Below are positions 60,908-64,000 of a stretch of 64,000 nucleotides of DNA, in pieces (the first letter of the stretch is position 1; each line of letters begins with the position of its first letter). The DNA lies in NCBI RefSeq assembly GCF_008704995.1, contig NZ_CP023747.1:6730001-6794000 (forward strand), read 5' to 3'. The notes under the pieces are model-generated. The model saw only the letters and a list, made by a program, of their open reading frames with translations. It ran no database searches and was not told the origin of the DNA. The translations under genes were made by a program, and so were the position numbers. This stretch comes from Streptomyces nodosus (GTDB lineage: Bacteria > Actinomycetota > Actinomycetes > Streptomycetales > Streptomycetaceae).

Positions 60908-62371
60908 ATGCACTCCTCTATACGCAGCCTGTTCAGGCGCACCGCTCTGGCCGCGACGATCGGCGCCCTTGCCGCGGCCCTGACCACGGTCACCCCGCTC
61001 GCCCCGACCGCCGCGGCCGCCGGCACCCTCCAGCAGGTCGCCAACTTCGGCTCCAACCCCGGCAACCTCGCGATGTACGAGTACGCGCCCGCGAACCTCC
61101 CCGCGAACGCGCCGCTGGTCGTGGCACTGCACGGCTGCAGCCAGTCGGCGAGCGACTACCACGGGCACTCCGGCTGGCAGAAGTTCGCCGACCAGTGGGG
61201 CTTCGCCGTGATCTACCCGCAGACCAACTCGGCCAACAACATCCTGTCCTGCTTCAGCTGGTTCGACCCCGCCAAGGACACCCGGGGCAAGGGCGAGGCG
61301 GCCTCGGTCGTGCAGATGGTCGACAGCGCCGCGGCGCGGTACGGCTCGGACCGCGGCCGGATCTTCGTGACCGGACTGTCCGCAGGCGGCGGCATGGCCG
61401 CCGATCTGCTCGCCGACTACCCGGACGTGTTCGCCGGCGGCGCCATCGACTCCGGGCTGCCCGCACAGTGCGCCACCACACAGGCCGCTGCCTCCGGCTG
61501 TCAGTACAGCAGCCAGAACCTCACCCCGAAGCAGTGGGGCGACAAGGTGCGCAACTCCTACCCGGGGTACACCGGCCCATGGCCGCGGGTCGCGATCTGG
61601 CAGGGAGCCTCCGACACCACCGTCGCCCCGGTCAACGCCACCGAGCTGCGTGACCAGTGGACCGACGTCTGGGGCATCGGCCAGACGGTCTCCAGCACCC
61701 GGAACCTGACCGGCGGAACCACCGAGAGCATCTACGACGACTCCGCCGGCAAGCCCGCCGTCGCCCTCTTCTCGGTCTCCGGCATGGCCCACGGCCTCGC
61801 CGTGAACCCCGGTTCGGGCGCCGACCAGTGCGGCACCACCGGGGCCTACTACCTCAACTCCATCTGCTCCAGCTACCACACCGCGCAGTTCTGGGGTCTG
61901 GACGGGTCCGGCGGCGACCCCGGCAGCGGCTCGCTGCCCGCGCCGTCCGGGGTCGCGGTCACCGGCACCACCGGCACCGGAGCATCGCTGTCCTGGAACG
62001 CCGTCAGCGGTGCCGCCTCGTACCACGTCTACCGCAACGGCACCAAGGCCGCCTCCGTGACGGGCACCTCGTACACCGACACCGGCCTGTCCGCCGGCAC
62101 CTCCTACAGCTACACCGTCGCCGCGGTCGACTCCACCGGAGCCGTCGGTGCCTCCTCCGCACCGGTCACGGCGACCACGACCGGCGCCGCGCCCAAGTGC
62201 TACACCGCCAACAACTACAACCAGGTCGCGGCGGGCCGTGCCCACCAGAGCCTCGGATACACCTACGCCAACGGCTCCGACCAGAACATGGGCCTGTACA
62301 ACGTCGCCATCACCCACACACTGAAGGAGACCTCCCCGGGCTACTTCGTCATCGCCGATTCCGGCTGCTGA
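60908..62371 (+). CDS. Secreted PHB-depolymerase/feruloyl-esterase-like enzyme with FnIII domain
   Basis: 487 residues from ATG 60908 with GGAG upstream. A Sec signal peptide (RSLFRRTALAATIGALAAAL, cleavage after A-A-A-A near 38) precedes an esterase domain with HGCSQSASDY (oxyanion), lipase box GLSAGGGM and a C-terminal His in SGMAHGLAV. A fibronectin type III module spans about 340-430 (PSGVAVTGTTGTGASLSW). A small C-terminal domain with paired cysteines (KCYTANNYNQV and ending DSGC) probably binds polymer. It degrades extracellular polyesters or acylated polysaccharides. Confidence 0.92.
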   Translation: MHSSIRSLFRRTALAATIGALAAALTTVTPLAPTAAAAGTLQQVANFGSNPGNLAMYEYAPANLPANAPLVVALHGCSQSASDYHGHSGWQKFADQWGFAVIYPQTNSANNILSCFSWFDPAKDTRGKGEAASVVQMVDSAAARYGSDRGRIFVTGLSAGGGMAADLLADYPDVFAGGAIDSGLPAQCATTQAAASGCQYSSQNLTPKQWGDKVRNSYPGYTGPWPRVAIWQGASDTTVAPVNATELRDQWTDVWGIGQTVSSTRNLTGGTTESIYDDSAGKPAVALFSVSGMAHGLAVNPGSGADQCGTTGAYYLNSICSSYHTAQFWGLDGSGGDPGSGSLPAPSGVAVTGTTGTGASLSWNAVSGAASYHVYRNGTKAASVTGTSYTDTGLSAGTSYSYTVAAVDSTGAVGASSAPVTATTTGAAPKCYTANNYNQVAAGRAHQSLGYTYANGSDQNMGLYNVAITHTLKETSPGYFVIADSGC

Positions 62372-62372
62372 A

Positions 62373-62412
62373 CGCGATGCGGGGGCCGGCTCCCGTCGGC
62401 CCCCGCATCGCG
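62373..62412 (+). terminator. 15-bp perfect hairpin after the esterase gene
   Basis: CGCGATGCGGGGGCC (62373-62387) pairs fully with 62398-62412 around a 10-nt loop, 1 nt after the stop codon. There is no U-tract. Confidence 0.85.
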
Positions 62413-62622
62413 ACGACGCCGGTCGCGGCTGGACAGCACCGGTCCCTTCTTGGTAAGAGATGACAGCGTTGGTGCAGGTCGCTGGGGGGCGTGTGAGCGG
62501 AAGGCCGTGGGCCGGCCTGCCTCCGGGGTCACCGTCGCCCGTCAGGTGCGCACTTCCTTGCCGCCCCTCGTGCAACGGGCACCGTGTCGTTCGTCAGATT
62601 CGCCCGATCCAAAGGTTTTCCT

Positions 62623-63549
62623 GTGTCTCTTCTTGTCGCGCTGGTCGCCGTCGGCGTCGTAGTGCTCGTCCTGCTCATCAGTTCCATACGCACGGTCGAC
62701 CAGGCGCATGTCGCGGTCGTCACCCTGTTCGGGAAGTACCGCCGGGTCCTGAACCCCGGCCTGAACCTCATCATTCCGATCTTCGAGCGCATCAACAGCA
62801 GGGTGCCTGTTCAGAACCAGACCTCCCGTCTGCAGTTCTCCGCCATCACGGGCGACCAGGCCGCGGTTCACTTCACCTCGACGATCATCTTCACGGTGTC
62901 CGACCACTCCCCGGAGACCGTGCAGCTCGTGGCCTTCAAGTTCATCAACGAGAATTCGTTCCATATGGCGATGACCAGCGCCGTCGAGGCGAGCGTGCGG
63001 GAGTTCGTGTCGACGAAGAAGCAGGCCGAGGTGCTGGGGCTGAGGTCGGAGATCGTCTCGCACGCCAAGTCCACGCTGGATGAGCAGCTCGCCTCGTGGG
63101 GTTACACCCTGGTCGACCTGACGGTCAATGACATCACCTTCGACGCCGAGGTCATGGCGTCGATGTCCCGTGTGGTGGCGGCGAAGAACGCGCAGTCGGC
63201 CGCCGAGTTCGAGGGCCAGGCGCTGCTGATCACGCGGACGAAGGAGGCGGAGGCGAACGGTGCCGCGATCCGGATCGCCGCGCAGAACGAGGCGGAGGCC
63301 GCACGACTGCGCGGAGAGGGCCTGGCGCAGTTCCGTATGGAGCTGGCGAAGGGCCTGTCGGAGTCCGCGCAGACCCTGACGGATCACGGGGTCGACCCTG
63401 GCCTGCTGGCCTTCACGATGTGGACGGAGACGATCCGTGAGTCCGCGAAGGAGGGCGACGGCAACGTGATCTTCCTCGACGGGAGTGTCGAGGGCATGCA
63501 GAGCTCGCTGCGTCATCTGCAGGGCCTGACCCAGGTCGGCAAGGAGTAG
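62623..63549 (+). CDS. SPFH/Band 7 membrane protein
   Basis: 308 residues from GTG 62623, chosen because AAAGG lies 7 nt upstream; GTG 62584 would add 13 residues but has no ribosome site. One N-terminal membrane helix (LLVALVAVGVVVLVLLI) leads into a Band 7 domain (VDQAHVAVVTLFGKYRRVLNPGLNLIIPIFERI). A long Ala/Glu-rich coiled coil with ITRTKEAEANGAAIRIAAQNEAEAARLRGEGLAQ follows. It resembles QmcA/stomatin-type scaffold proteins that organise membrane microdomains. It has no partner NfeD-like gene beside it. Confidence 0.92.
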   Translation: MSLLVALVAVGVVVLVLLISSIRTVDQAHVAVVTLFGKYRRVLNPGLNLIIPIFERINSRVPVQNQTSRLQFSAITGDQAAVHFTSTIIFTVSDHSPETVQLVAFKFINENSFHMAMTSAVEASVREFVSTKKQAEVLGLRSEIVSHAKSTLDEQLASWGYTLVDLTVNDITFDAEVMASMSRVVAAKNAQSAAEFEGQALLITRTKEAEANGAAIRIAAQNEAEAARLRGEGLAQFRMELAKGLSESAQTLTDHGVDPGLLAFTMWTETIRESAKEGDGNVIFLDGSVEGMQSSLRHLQGLTQVGKE

Positions 63550-63580
63550 TCACCGAGGGCGCTGTCCCGCGCCGTGGCTC

Positions 63581-63616
63581 CCGCCGCAGTGCCCCACAGG
63601 GCACTGCGGCGGTTTT
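63581..63616 (+). terminator. Rho-independent terminator of the SPFH gene
   Basis: CCGCCGCAGTGCCC (63581-63594), loop CACA, then a perfect 14-bp return arm (63599-63612) and TTTT. It is the only hairpin in the window that I find with a T-run. Confidence 0.88.
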
Positions 63617-63663
63617 GCGTCCTGCTGCCGGATCAGGCCGTGGGCGGCCGGTCGGCGGAGGCG

Positions 63664-64000
63664 TCAACCGCGCGGAAACACCGGCGGAAAGAGCTCCTCC
63701 ACCGTGCGTCGACGATGGTCGCGCTCCGGGTAGGCCGCCCGCATCATGTCGAACAGTTGCTGGCCGGCTCGCCTCAGTGCGGGGAGATCGACACCGGGGA
63801 TCATGCCGTCGCGCATGACCACCCGGCCCGCGACCATCGTCAGGACCGCGTCGCGGGCGGTGCCGTTGAGTACCAGGGTGCGCAGCGGATCCTCGGTGAC
63901 GCCCATACGGAAGTCGTCCAGGGCGAACGCCGTCAGGTCGGCGGCGGCGCCCGCGGCCAGCCGCCCGAGATCGGGTCGGTGCAGCGCGGTCGCCCCACCC
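63664..64000 (-). CDS. Amidohydrolase family protein, C-terminal part (5' end beyond window)
   Basis: 112 visible residues; the frame runs off the right edge. The sequence GRLAAGAAADLTAFALDDFRMGVTEDPLRTLVLNG and VTMVAGRVVMRDG (approximate) is the closing beta-sandwich segment of metal-dependent amidohydrolases (the G-x-x-A-D-L motif). It recalls cytosine/guanine deaminase or chlorohydrolase relatives. No metal ligands lie in this part, so the substrate cannot be judged. An internal ATG at 63906 is not the start, since family sequence continues upstream of it. Confidence 0.82.
   Translation of the reverse strand, partial: GGATALHRPDLGRLAAGAAADLTAFALDDFRMGVTEDPLRTLVLNGTARDAVLTMVAGRVVMRDGMIPGVDLPALRRAGQQLFDMMRAAYPERDHRRRTVEELFPPVFPRG

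Overview
The window is high-GC actinobacterial DNA and almost certainly Streptomyces. The evidence is strong third-position GC, many GTG starts, ATGA/GTGA stop-start couplings, a complete conservon (cvnABCD plus a P450), a SpoIIE-type phosphatase, a class I terpene synthase and methylmalonyl-CoA mutase genes. No rRNA, tRNA, CRISPR array or intact insertion sequence was found.

Region 1 (1-22260, + strand) is one long, tightly coupled operon for a phenolate-azoline metallophore of the coelibactin/yersiniabactin/pyochelin type. It runs: an NRPS cut by the left window edge (end of Cy, A, PCP, Cy, A, PCP), a second NRPS (docking, Cy, A with embedded methyltransferase, PCP, TE), an oxidoreductase, a thiazolinyl imine reductase fused to a methyltransferase, a P450, a type II thioesterase, a paralogous free methyltransferase, two YbtP/YbtQ-like ABC half-transporters and a salicylate synthase. 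Salicylate would be loaded by an aryl-AMP ligase and aryl carrier protein lying left of the window. It would then be extended with one Thr-like and two Cys-like residues, cyclised, reduced, methylated, oxidised, released and moved across the membrane by the ABC pair.

Region 2 (22355-26130) holds a methyltransferase and an L,D-transpeptidase lipoprotein on the minus strand, a membrane SpoIIE phosphatase on the plus strand, and two gene remnants: a collapsed SDR mini-gene coupled to the phosphatase, and a frameshifted gene on the minus strand.

Region 3 (26141-33480) is a conservon (sensor kinase-like, roadblock, DUF742, GTPase) ending in a CYP157-like P450 that lacks the ExxR arginine. A convergent sesquiterpene-type synthase follows, and a second P450 is divergent from that synthase across a shared promoter with ACTCAAA/TTTGAGT repeats.

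Region 4 (33529-37354) is a catabolic island: an APC permease and a cytosine-deaminase-like amidohydrolase, divergent from a GntR/FCD regulator with a palindromic operator between them.

Region 5 (37439-46830) is a five-gene oligosaccharide system on the minus strand: an Opp-type ABC transporter (binding protein, two permeases, two ATPases) and a GH2 beta-mannosidase, with a divergent LacI regulator and a CebR-like operator GGGAGCGCTCCC.

Region 6 (46879-51862, minus) is mutA-mutB-meaB, converting methylmalonyl-CoA and succinyl-CoA.

Region 7 (52218-64000) holds an S-adenosyl methyltransferase, a VanZ-like membrane protein, a Liv-type ABC operon (binding protein, two ATPases, two permeases) with a terminal alpha/beta hydrolase, a secreted PHB-depolymerase-like esterase, an SPFH membrane protein, and the C-terminal part of an amidohydrolase cut by the right edge. 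Convergent gene pairs are repeatedly separated by long perfect hairpins, most without a U-tract.
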